Assembly: GCA_026389655.1 (NCBI GenBank)
Contig: JAPLHL010000394.1
Coordinates: 1-8,762 of the forward strand
Length of the DNA stretch: 8,762 nucleotides
Origin: Chloroflexota bacterium
GTDB taxonomy: Bacteria; Chloroflexota; Dehalococcoidia; GIF9; UBA5629
Direction: 5' to 3'
Position 1 is the stretch's first letter, and the number at the start of each line of letters is the position of its first letter. A program made the position numbers and the translations under genes. The notes below the pieces were generated by a model. The model searched no databases and had not been told where the DNA came from. It worked only from the letters and a program-made list of their open reading frames with translations. Positions 1-5,881 of the stretch are shown here, in pieces.

Positions 1-720
1 GGACTTGAAGATGCCGGAGCCTACGAACACGCCTTCTGCGCCCAATTGCATCATAAGCGCTGCATCTGCGGGCGTTGCTACGCCGCCTGCGGCAAAATTG
101 ACCACCGGCAGTTTGCCCGTGTTGTGCACTTCAATAACGAGGTCCAATGGAGCGCCCAGCGCTTTGGCCTCTGCAGGAAGCTCATCGGTGTGGAGAGATT
201 GGAGCTTGCGCATTGTAGACTGCACGGAACGCATGTGTCTTACGGCTTCCACGATATTGCCGGTTCCCGCTTCTCCCTTGGTACGCATCATTGCCGCGCC
301 TTCGGAGATCCTGCGCAGGGCCTCGCCGAGATCACGGCAGCCGCACACGAAAGGAACTTTAAAATCATGTTTCCAGACATGGTGGGCCTCGTCAGCCGGG
401 GTGAGCACTTCAGACTCGTCGATGAAATCCACTCCCAGGGCCTGCAGTACCTGTGCTTCCACAAAATGGCCGATACGGCATTTAGCCATAACGGGTATGG
501 TTACAGCTTTCATGATAGCGGTAATGATAGTAGGATCTGCCATCCTGGCTACGCCGCCGTCCGCCCTGATATCGGAGGGGACGCGCTCCAGTGCCATGAC
601 TGCACAGGCGCCTGCGTTCTCGGCGATCTTGGCCTGTTCGGCTGTGACCACATCCATAATGACCCCGCCTTTAAGCATTTGTGCAAGGCCTGTTTTAACT
701 TTCCAGGTTCCAGTATCCAT
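1..720 (-). CDS. pdxS: Pyridoxal 5'-phosphate synthase, lyase/synthase subunit PdxS (partial, C-terminus off window)
   Basis: PdxS makes PLP (vitamin B6) directly from ribose 5-phosphate, glyceraldehyde 3-phosphate and ammonia; the ammonia comes from the glutaminase PdxT, with which it forms a large cytosolic complex. The minus frame is open from the ATG at 718-720 to the window edge, giving 240 residues of a family that is usually about 290-295, so roughly 50 C-terminal residues lie outside. The catalytic residues are visible: Asp23 in GVIMDV, the Schiff-base lysine Lys80 in [10 protein letters not shown], and Lys148 in [11 protein letters not shown]. The phosphate-binding motif [11 protein letters not shown] is at the window edge. 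The start has an AGGA at 728-731, seven bases upstream. pdxT often lies immediately downstream of pdxS, which here would be off the left edge. The gene diverges from the M16 peptidase. Identification is essentially certain. Confidence 0.97.
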   Translation of the reverse strand, partial: MDTGTWKVKTGLAQMLKGGVIMDVVTAEQAKIAENAGACAVMALERVPSDIRADGGVARMADPTIITAIMKAVTIPVMAKCRIGHFVEAQVLQALGVDFIDESEVLTPADEAHHVWKHDFKVPFVCGCRDLGEALRRISEGAAMMRTKGEAGTGNIVEAVRHMRSVQSTMRKLQSLHTDELPAEAKALGAPLDLVIEVHNTGKLPVVNFAAGGVATPADAALMMQLGAEGVFVGSGIFKS

Positions 721-773
721 TTTCTTATCCTGTCTTTATTTCATATCTGAATAGCGATCATTTCTGTTCGGCA

Positions 774-802
774 ATTAAAACATGTATCTCGGCCAAATTG
801 AA
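774..802 (-). promoter_or_regulatory. Candidate pdxS promoter (extended -10)
   Basis: On the minus strand, TTTAAT (774-779) is preceded by TGT (780-782), an extended -10 arrangement. A poor -35 match, TTCAAT (797-802), lies 17 bases further upstream. The predicted leader to the pdxS ATG is about 46 bases and includes the AGGA at 728-731. The -35 match is weak and the region is AT-rich, so this is tentative. Confidence 0.3.
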
Positions 803-804
803 TT

Positions 805-813
805 TGCTATAAT
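805..813 (+). promoter_or_regulatory. Extended -10 promoter of the M16 peptidase gene
   Basis: TGC-TATAAT is a perfect -10 hexamer (808-813) with the TGN extension. No convincing -35 is seen 16-18 bases upstream, as expected for extended -10 promoters. Transcription should start near 820, about 40 bases before the GTG start codon. It lies back-to-back with the pdxS promoter in a 141-base divergent intergenic region. Confidence 0.5.
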
Positions 814-861
814 TGGGAATTAAATAATTATTTCTCGTTAGAATGGATAGGAATACAAAAA

Positions 862-2127
862 GTGGATTATGAGAAAATCACTCTCGACAATGGCGTAAAA
901 TTAATAACGTGTCATATGCCTCATACCAGGTCGGTATCGGTGTTGTTCTTTGTCACCGCCGGGAGCTGCTATGAGAGCGATGATATAGCGGGTATATCGC
1001 ATTTCATTGAGCATATGTGTTTTAAGGGTACTAAAAACCGCTCCAGTTCACGCGATATCAGTGAGGCGATCGAAGGGGTAGGCGGCATCATGAACGGCGG
1101 GACCGACCGTGAATTGACCTCGTACTGGTGTAAGCTCGCCAGCCAGCATTTTGAGTTGGCGGTTGACGTGATTGTCGACCTCCTGCGCAATCCCTTGTTC
1201 CGGGCGGAAGACATTGATAAAGAGCGGCAGGTGATAATCGAAGAAATCAATATGAGCCTGGATTCACCTCAGCAGCGTGTTGGGATGCTGTTCGATGAGC
1301 TTATGTGGCCGGGGAGCCCGATGGGCAGGGACGTAGCCGGGACCAAGGAGAGCGTAACCGCTATAGGCCTCCCACAGATGCTCAAGTACTTGAATAGCTA
1401 CTACACGCCGGAAAATATATTAGTCAGCATTGCCGGTGAAGTGGAAGATGAGAGGGCGGTATCGGTGGTCACCAGGTATACGGAATCCTGGCAGAGAGGC
1501 GAAAAGCCGGGATATATTTCCAGCAAGACAAACCAGCAGCAGGCAAGGGTGCGCCTTGAATACCGGGATACCGAACAGGTAAACCTGCTATTGGGCATAG
1601 AAGGGCCTTCGGTGTTTCACCCGGACCGGTTTGCAGTCGATTTGCTCAGTATGATAATGGGAGAGGGCATGAGCAGCAGGCTGTTTACGGAGATCAGGGA
1701 AAAGCTCGGCCTTACTTACGATATTCACAGCTATGTGGAGCATTTCAGGGAGTCAGGCACCTTTGTAATTCAGGCAGGGATAGAACCCTCACAGACCGGG
1801 AAAGCGGTGCGGGCTGTATTGGACCAGCTGGCGCTAATCAGGGATGGTATTTCCGAATCTGAACTGAATAAAGCGAAGGAAATGGCCAAAGGGCGGTTGC
1901 TTTTGAGCATGGAAAATAGCCGGAATGTGGCCGGCTGGTATGGCGCACAGGAAATCCTGACAGGTAAGATAATGACGGTTGACGATGTTACTCAGACTAT
2001 TGAGAAGTTGACGTTAGATGACATTAAAAGGGTGGCGCAGGACCTTTTCGTGACCAATAAGTTGAACCTGGCAGCCGTTGGCCCCATCAAGGAACAGGAT
2101 ATAACGGCAGGTTCACTGCAAATTTAG
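862..2127 (+). CDS. M16-family zinc metallopeptidase (mitochondrial-processing-peptidase-like)
   Basis: This is a peptidase of the M16B group, related to mitochondrial processing peptidase and the Bacillus YmxG/MlpA proteins, which degrade or trim small peptides; the substrate here is unknown. The inverted zinc motif HxxEH is His47-Phe-Ile-Glu50-His51, with Glu50 as the catalytic base. The third zinc ligand is Glu127 or Glu128 in ERQVIIEEI, about 76 residues on, as in the family. The C-terminal half carries the typical REKLGLTYDIHSY segment (around 280-295). The length of 421 residues is usual for a single-chain bacterial member, and no signal peptide is seen, so it is likely cytosolic. The start is GTG at 862, with AGGA at 849-852 nine bases upstream; the nearby ATG at 843 is out of frame. 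It ends just before a strong terminator. It sits alone on the plus strand between pdxS and groEL. Confidence 0.93.
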   Translation: MDYEKITLDNGVKLITCHMPHTRSVSVLFFVTAGSCYESDDIAGISHFIEHMCFKGTKNRSSSRDISEAIEGVGGIMNGGTDRELTSYWCKLASQHFELAVDVIVDLLRNPLFRAEDIDKERQVIIEEINMSLDSPQQRVGMLFDELMWPGSPMGRDVAGTKESVTAIGLPQMLKYLNSYYTPENILVSIAGEVEDERAVSVVTRYTESWQRGEKPGYISSKTNQQQARVRLEYRDTEQVNLLLGIEGPSVFHPDRFAVDLLSMIMGEGMSSRLFTEIREKLGLTYDIHSYVEHFRESGTFVIQAGIEPSQTGKAVRAVLDQLALIRDGISESELNKAKEMAKGRLLLSMENSRNVAGWYGAQEILTGKIMTVDDVTQTIEKLTLDDIKRVAQDLFVTNKLNLAAVGPIKEQDITAGSLQI

Positions 2128-2144
2128 TAATACTGCGGGTAAAA

Positions 2145-2176
2145 AGAGAGGGCCTCCCATTTGGGAGGCCCTCTCT
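2145..2176. terminator. Bidirectional intrinsic terminator between M16 peptidase and groEL
   Basis: A perfect 14-bp stem, AGAGAGGGCCTCCC (2145-2158) with its complement at 2163-2176, is closed by the loop ATTT. Read on the minus strand the stem runs straight into TTTTT, so it should stop groEL transcripts well. On the plus strand it is followed by the poorer ATATTTGT, but it lies 17 bases after the peptidase stop. One hairpin serves the two convergent genes. Confidence 0.92.
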
Positions 2177-2194
2177 ATATTTGTCCGTTAGTGT

Positions 2195-3808
<1,614 letters not shown>

Positions 3809-3853
3809 TTAACCTCATTCCTCCTATATAAAATAGCGGTTAATTTTTCTTAT

Positions 3854-4156
3854 TTAAGCCAGTTTCTTTTTCTTGGCCAGGATATCGGCTTCCCTGAGAA
3901 TGATCAATTCTTGTTCGTTTTCTTTGATCTCAACGCCGCCGTACTTGGCGAAGATGACGATATCGCCTACGGCGACATCCATCGGCAGCCTTTTACCTTC
4001 GTCGGACATTTTGCCGGGGCCTACTGCCAGCACTTTGCCATCCTGCGGTTTTTCCTTTGCTGTATCAGGCAGAAAGATGCCGCCCTTAGTTTTTGACTCT
4101 TTTTCCAAAGGCTTTACAACTACTCTGTCACCCAAAGGTTGAATTTTTACAGCCAT
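3854..4156 (-). CDS. groES: 10-kDa co-chaperonin GroES
   Basis: GroES is the heptameric lid that caps GroEL and encloses the substrate. The 100-residue protein has the normal length and starts with the typical IQPLGDRVVVKPLE. The mobile loop that touches GroEL covers about residues 18-36 and contains the hydrophobic contact triad Ile-Phe-Leu in GGIFLPDT. The end of the fold, DIVIFAKYGGVEIK and ELIILREADILA, is also canonical, followed by a lysine-rich tail. The ATG (4154-4156) has a near-perfect Shine-Dalgarno, AAGGAGGT, at 4161-4168. It is the first gene of the groESL operon, with a promoter and a CIRCE-type element directly upstream. Confidence 0.99.
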   Translation of the reverse strand: MAVKIQPLGDRVVVKPLEKESKTKGGIFLPDTAKEKPQDGKVLAVGPGKMSDEGKRLPMDVAVGDIVIFAKYGGVEIKENEQELIILREADILAKKKKLA

Positions 4157-4174
4157 TCTTACCTCCTTAAAAAA

Positions 4175-4201
4175 TTAGCAATCTCTTTTCAAGACTGCTA
4201 A
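4175..4201. promoter_or_regulatory. CIRCE-type HrcA operator of groESL
   Basis: TTAGCAATC (4175-4183), a 9-base spacer and GACTGCTAA (4193-4201) reproduce the CIRCE layout TTAGCACTC-N9-GAGTGCTAA. There is one substitution in each arm relative to the consensus, and the arms pair at 8 of 9 positions. It begins two bases downstream of the -10 box and ends seven bases before the groES Shine-Dalgarno, so it covers the predicted start site. HrcA would bind here and repress at normal temperature; hrcA itself is not in the window. Confidence 0.85.
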
Positions 4202-4203
4202 AT

Positions 4204-4232
4204 ATATTAGCACACAAAATTATCAATGTAAA
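4204..4232 (-). promoter_or_regulatory. groESL promoter (sigma-70 type)
   Basis: On the minus strand, TTTACA (4227-4232) is followed by exactly 17 bases and TAATAT (4204-4209), with TGC just before the -10 (extended form). The predicted start is near 4197, inside the right arm of the CIRCE element. No heat-shock sigma promoter is needed: repression through CIRCE explains regulation. Confidence 0.65.
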
Positions 4233-4246
4233 GAGGTGACTGCTAA
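4207..4246. promoter_or_regulatory. Additional CIRCE-like half-sites flanking the groESL promoter
   Basis: TTAGCACAC (4207-4215) and GACTGCTAA (4238-4246) repeat the two CIRCE arms, but are separated by 22 bases and not 9. The first overlaps the -10 box and the second lies just upstream of the -35 box. The right arm is identical to that of the main element. They may be secondary HrcA contacts or the remains of a second CIRCE copy. Function is not established. Confidence 0.3.
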
Positions 4247-4272
4247 AATTTGTATGTAAACTGCTCGGGGAT

Positions 4273-4581
4273 TTAGAAGTTGTAGCCGGCTTTTTTATAG
4301 TTGTCCATGGCCCGGTCGTTCAGCCCCTTTTTGTCGGCCAGCTCGGCGGCGTGGCTCCACTTCCCCTCGGTCTCATAGTTACGAAGCTGGCTTTCAAGAG
4401 AGGTCACATCATCCGGTGTTTCCACAACGCAGGCCCTGAAACTGGATACCGCCTTCCTGACCCCCGCCCCGCATTTCGGACATGCTGTCAGGGGTTTCTC
4501 CGACATCTTCTGGATGACATCGAAGCCCCTTTTGCAGTAGGCGCAACCGCCTTTTATCGCTCTGTATTCGTAGATAGGCAT
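4273..4581 (-). CDS. FmdB-type zinc-ribbon protein
   Basis: This small protein of 102 residues begins MPIYEYR, the hallmark of the FmdB putative regulatory family. It carries a four-cysteine zinc ribbon: Cys13-x2-Cys16 and Cys34-x2-Cys37. The first knuckle is displaced by an inserted AIKGG stretch relative to typical members (MPIYEYRCxxCG). After the ribbon, a helical tail (about residues 60-100) is rich in charged residues and has the look of a short TPR-like segment (YETEGKWSHAAELADKKGLNDRA split over two helices). The role of the family is not settled; regulation of metabolic genes has been proposed. There is no Shine-Dalgarno before the ATG, but a TATACT lies six bases upstream, so the mRNA may be leaderless. 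It lies upstream of groES on the same strand, but groES has its own promoter. Confidence 0.8.
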   Translation of the reverse strand: MPIYEYRAIKGGCAYCKRGFDVIQKMSEKPLTACPKCGAGVRKAVSSFRACVVETPDDVTSLESQLRNYETEGKWSHAAELADKKGLNDRAMDNYKKAGYNF

Positions 4582-4587
4582 GCTATA

Positions 4588-4593
4588 AGTATA
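4588..4593 (-). promoter_or_regulatory. Candidate -10 box giving a leaderless fmdB-type mRNA
   Basis: TATACT (5 of 6 to consensus) lies on the minus strand six bases before the ATG at 4581, so the predicted start is the A of the start codon. No good -35 is found 16-18 bases upstream. The absence of any Shine-Dalgarno sequence supports leaderless translation. Confidence 0.35.
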
Positions 4594-4629
4594 AGTTAAA
4601 GCTGTTTTATTATGCTAACAGCCCCTTTT

Positions 4630-4893
4630 TCATAGCCTTTTATAGGTGTCTTTGTTGCGCAACGCAATCCGTACGACAATGACCTCCCTGGCCCTGTCAT
4701 CGATGGCATATACTATCCTGTATTTTCTCATGCGGAGGCACCATAGACCGCTGTCAGCCAACTTCTTAACTGCAGCAGGACGGGGATTTTCCGCCAGCAA
4801 AGAAATAGCTTTTGCAATTGCCTAATAGTCCCTGCCAATGACTGAATCCAGCTCCCTTTGAGCCGGGCTTCTTAGCTTAACCTGGTAGCTCAC
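4630..4893 (-). pseudogene. RelE/ParE-type toxin gene interrupted by an in-frame TAG
   Basis: Reading the minus strand from the GTG at 4891-4893 gives 87 codons before TGA at 4630-4632, with one internal TAG at codon 24 (4822-4824). The N-terminal part reads SYQVKLRSPAQRELDSVIGRDY. After the stop come AIAKAISLLAENPRPAAVKK, LADSGLWCLR, RKYRIVYAIDDRAREVIVV and a C-terminal RNKDTYKRL. This is the classic RelE/ParE pattern: an early helix, the ENPRP turn, then the LWxLRxxxYRIVYxIDD strands. Members of this superfamily cleave mRNA on the ribosome (RelE) or poison gyrase (ParE); which applies cannot be told. The GTG overlaps the antitoxin stop as GTGA, so translation would be coupled. There is no frameshift, and the rest looks well conserved. 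The TAG could be a recent inactivating mutation, a sequencing error, or be read through. As written, only a 23-residue fragment would be made. Confidence 0.82.
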
Positions 4894-5129
4894 GCTGTGC
4901 GTTTTTTCTCCTTACGCCGGCGCTGGTAATCGGTCCAGGTGACCGTTCCCTGCTTGTCGGCCAAAGCCCGCAAACCCTCCCTAATATCTTCTTCGTCCTC
5001 TATTACCTCCATGGCTGCGTCACGGATTAGCTGTGACATAGAAGTCCGCCGGATAAAAGCGAGTTGCCGCAGCTTCTCGATCTGGTCTTCGGTGAGAAAA
5101 ATAGTGGTACGTTTCAATGATGCGCCCAA
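4890..5129 (-). CDS. Ribbon-helix-helix (CopG/RelB-type) antitoxin
   Basis: The protein of 79 residues has an N-terminal ribbon-helix-helix DNA-binding domain: a beta strand LKRTTIFL (5-12), a first helix TEDQIEKLRQLAFIRR, and a second helix starting at SMSQLIRDAAMEV (30-42). An acidic linker EDEED and a basic tail (RRRKEKKRTA) follow; the C-terminal half is expected to hold the toxin. The start chosen is TTG at 5127-5129, because GGAGGT (5138-5143) lies eight bases upstream and a good promoter lies just before that. The longer frame, starting at an ATG near 5192, would begin upstream of that promoter, and its extra 21 residues look unlike the family. The stop overlaps the toxin GTG. Dimers probably repress their own promoter. 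The partner toxin carries a premature stop, so this antitoxin may now be orphaned. Confidence 0.85.
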   Translation of the reverse strand: MGASLKRTTIFLTEDQIEKLRQLAFIRRTSMSQLIRDAAMEVIEDEEDIREGLRALADKQGTVTWTDYQRRRKEKKRTA

Positions 5130-5137
5130 TGATATAT

Positions 5138-5143
5138 ACCTCC
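5138..5143 (-). promoter_or_regulatory. Ribosome binding site that decides the TTG start of the antitoxin
   Basis: GGAGGT on the minus strand lies eight bases before TTG (5127-5129). No other in-frame start has a comparable site, so it fixes the antitoxin start. The predicted mRNA start (about 5144) lies directly in front of it. Confidence 0.75.
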
Positions 5144-5150
5144 AGTGGTC

Positions 5151-5179
5151 ATCGTAACATATAAACACCGCGATGTCTA
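5151..5179 (-). promoter_or_regulatory. Toxin-antitoxin operon promoter
   Basis: On the minus strand, TAGACA (5174-5179, 5 of 6) is followed by 17 bases and TACGAT (5151-5156), with TGT in front of the -10 (extended form). The predicted start is near 5144. It fits the TTG start of the antitoxin and excludes the longer reading frame. Confidence 0.6.
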
Positions 5180-5193
5180 TATGTTGTGACATA
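5173..5193. promoter_or_regulatory. Candidate antitoxin operator (short inverted repeats)
   Basis: ATGTC (5173-5177) and GACAT (5188-5192) form one inverted repeat. TATGT (5180-5184) and ACATA (5189-5193), four bases apart, form another that overlaps it. They cover the -35 box of the toxin-antitoxin promoter. Short inverted or tandem repeats of this kind are usual for ribbon-helix-helix repressors. The arms are only 5 bp, so this is a suggestion. Confidence 0.35.
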
Positions 5194-5301
5194 CATATCC
5201 GGCAACATTTACTTCAGTGCAATTGGTCGGCGACATTACCCTACCCTGATGCAATCGAACCGCTCACAACAAATTGATACACCACCGACGCTTACATACT
5301 C

Positions 5302-5329
5302 TTGACAAATACTGATGCAGTGGTATCAT
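5302..5329 (+). promoter_or_regulatory. Strong sigma-70 promoter of a short transcript
   Basis: A perfect TTGACA (5302-5307), 16 bases, then TATCAT (5324-5329, 5 of 6) with TGG in front (extended -10). This is the best promoter match in the window. No protein gene follows; a terminator does, about 35 bases after the predicted start near 5336. Confidence 0.7.
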
Positions 5330-5335
5330 ATATGT

Positions 5336-5397
5336 ATCACCACCGGCGGAGCAATCTGACCGGCCCCCCTAGGTTGCGGTCTAGGGGGTTTTTCTTT
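5336..5397 (+). ncRNA. Candidate small RNA of about 60 nt
   Basis: The transcript would run from about 5336 to the T-run of the terminator at 5389-5397. It has no open reading frame worth the name. Outside the terminator hairpin it holds two CCGG words (5343-5346, 5360-5363). GCAATC (5351-5356) can pair with GGTTGC (5372-5377) of the terminator loop region, and GACCG (5358-5362) with CGGTC (5377-5381). These pairings cross each other and compete with the terminator stem, so alternative folds are possible. I do not recognise it as any known riboswitch or RNA family. It could be a trans-acting RNA or the attenuated leader of the downstream HTH gene, though that gene has its own promoter. Existence is inferred from promoter plus terminator only. 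Confidence 0.45.
5365..5397 (+). terminator. Strong intrinsic terminator of the short transcript
   Basis: CCCCCTAG (5365-5372) pairs with CTAGGGGG (5381-5388) around an eight-base loop, followed directly by TTTTTCTTT (5389-5397). This is a textbook rho-independent terminator for plus-strand transcription. The minus-strand side lacks a T-run, so it works in one direction. Confidence 0.88.
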
Positions 5398-5568
5398 ACA
5401 AGATACACGTAAATAGCTACAAAAACAATCAATTTCCAAACCCTGTGGTCTTACAGGATGGAACAACTATAGCTAAACCATTAGTTTGGGTATAAATAAT
5501 TCTAAGTTTTCTAACTTTTTTCTAGCCATGCTTCCAAGATACACAAGCGTTCAAGTATGGTCAATGTC

Positions 5569-5591
5569 TAGTGTTTCAACTTGATACACTA
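5569..5591. promoter_or_regulatory. Near-perfect 11-bp-arm inverted repeat over the -35 box of the HTH promoter
   Basis: TAGTGTTTCAA (5569-5579), a central C, then TTGATACACTA (5581-5591): the arms are complementary at 10 of 11 positions. The right arm contains the -35 hexamer TTGATA and one of the GATACAC motifs. A repressor or activator dimer bound here would directly control access of RNA polymerase. The regulator is unknown; the HTH protein encoded just downstream is the first candidate. Confidence 0.5.
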
Positions 5592-5609
5592 CCTGTTAAC
5601 GTGTAAAAT
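5581..5609 (+). promoter_or_regulatory. Promoter of the HTH gene, placed for a leaderless or near-leaderless mRNA
   Basis: TTGATA (5581-5586, 5 of 6), exactly 17 bases, TAAAAT (5604-5609, 5 of 6). The predicted start, about 5616, is two bases before the ATG at 5618. There is no Shine-Dalgarno. The spacer is almost filled by the palindromic operator at 5590-5605, which touches the -10 box. Confidence 0.65.
5590..5605. promoter_or_regulatory. Operator copy 1 (imperfect palindrome) before the HTH gene
   Basis: TACCTGTTAACGTGTA matches the perfect palindrome upstream of the DUF2851 gene at 14 of 16 positions, with an intact right half (GTTAACGTGTA). It lies between the -35 and -10 boxes, the classic place for a repressor. 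Autorepression by the XRE protein is the simplest reading. Confidence 0.6.
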
Positions 5610-5617
5610 AACCGAAA

Positions 5618-5833
5618 ATGAGCAAGGACAAGAAAGCCGTGGATTGGGATGCCCGGAGCATAAGGGCGCTGCGTCAACATCTTGAGTTAACGCAATCGGG
5701 TATGGCTGATCAGTTGGGGACCAGACAGCAGACCGTGAGTGAATGGGAGGTGGGCCTTTATGAGCCCAGGGGCGCTTCGGCCAAGCTGCTTTCCATGATA
5801 GCTGATAAAAGCAAGTTCAAGTACGAAGCCTGA
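5618..5833 (+). CDS. Small XRE-family helix-turn-helix regulator
   Basis: This DNA-binding protein of 71 residues consists of little more than one XRE/Cro-type HTH domain. WDARSIRALRQHLELTQ (10-26) leads into the HTH proper; GMADQLGTRQQTVSEWEVG (28-46) contains the recognition helix (RQQTVSEWE). It ends with GLYEPRGASAKLLSMIADKS and no extra ligand or multimerisation domain. It belongs to the single-domain group with a WDxxxIRALRxHLxLTQ start and an EPRGASAKLL end. The ATG has no Shine-Dalgarno and lies two bases after the predicted transcription start. The next gene, DUF2851, begins 48 bases after the stop with the same operator palindrome in the gap. I infer it represses itself and the DUF2851 gene. 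It also resembles antitoxins of HigA type, but the neighbour is not a known toxin. Confidence 0.85.
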   Translation: MSKDKKAVDWDARSIRALRQHLELTQSGMADQLGTRQQTVSEWEVGLYEPRGASAKLLSMIADKSKFKYEA

Positions 5834-5858
5834 GAAAAGTAAAAATTTTAACCTTGCT

Positions 5859-5874
5859 TACACGTTAACGTGTA
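5859..5874. promoter_or_regulatory. Operator copy 2 (perfect 16-bp palindrome) before the DUF2851 gene
   Basis: TACACGTTAACGTGTA is its own reverse complement over all 16 bases. It ends seven bases before the ATG at 5882. Overlapping its end, TAGAAA (5873-5878) is a weak -10 candidate with no good -35, so the gene may be read through from the HTH promoter with this site as internal control. No Shine-Dalgarno precedes the ATG. Confidence 0.65.
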
Positions 5875-5881
5875 GAAATAA

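Larger units (their letters stand above)
5275..5589. repeat. Dispersed GATAC-type motifs
   Basis: GATACAC occurs four times on the plus strand, at 5276-5282, 5402-5408, 5538-5544 and 5583-5589. Two copies sit in the longer repeat TTGATACACYACC (5274-5286 and 5581-5593), and two in AAGATACAC. On the other strand, TGATAC occurs at 5323-5328 and 5334-5339, exactly 11 bases apart, across the -10 box of the small-RNA promoter. This density in about 310 bases is well above chance for a 6-7-mer. They look like binding sites of one regulator, but spacing is irregular. Confidence 0.5.
5194..5617. other. AT-rich intergenic control region between the toxin-antitoxin pair and the HTH gene
   Basis: About 420 bases without a credible protein gene. 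From left to right it holds a stretch without visible signals (5194-5270), GATAC-type motifs from 5275 on, a strong promoter (5302-5329), a candidate small RNA ending in a strong terminator (5336-5397), an AT-rich stretch with no clear signal (5400-5530), and the HTH promoter with two overlapping inverted repeats (5569-5609). The base composition is clearly richer in A and T than the flanking genes. No transposase remnant, tRNA or CRISPR repeat is seen. Confidence 0.6.

Noticed and set aside
5..754. Long plus-strand open frames across the pdxS region
   Set aside because: They run antisense to an unmistakable PdxS with all catalytic residues; their translations resemble no family and are by-products of pdxS codon use.
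843..872. A nine-codon ATG frame overlapping the GTG start of the M16 peptidase
   Set aside because: It could be a small upstream frame, but it has no ribosome site of its own and is short enough to be chance.
4890..5192. A longer antitoxin starting at an ATG near 5192
   Set aside because: It would begin upstream of the promoter at 5151-5179, has no Shine-Dalgarno, and the extra residues are unlike ribbon-helix-helix proteins; the TTG at 5127-5129 has GGAGGT in front.
5240..5275. A tRNA-T-arm-like word (GGTTCGATTGC) on the minus strand
   Set aside because: No matching T-stem, anticodon arm or acceptor stem can be formed around it, so it is not a tRNA or a tRNA remnant acting as an attachment site.
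5275..5593. The GATACAC copies as replication-origin iterons
   Set aside because: Spacing is irregular (126, 136, 45 bases), there is no Rep gene nearby, and the neighbours are chromosomal housekeeping genes.
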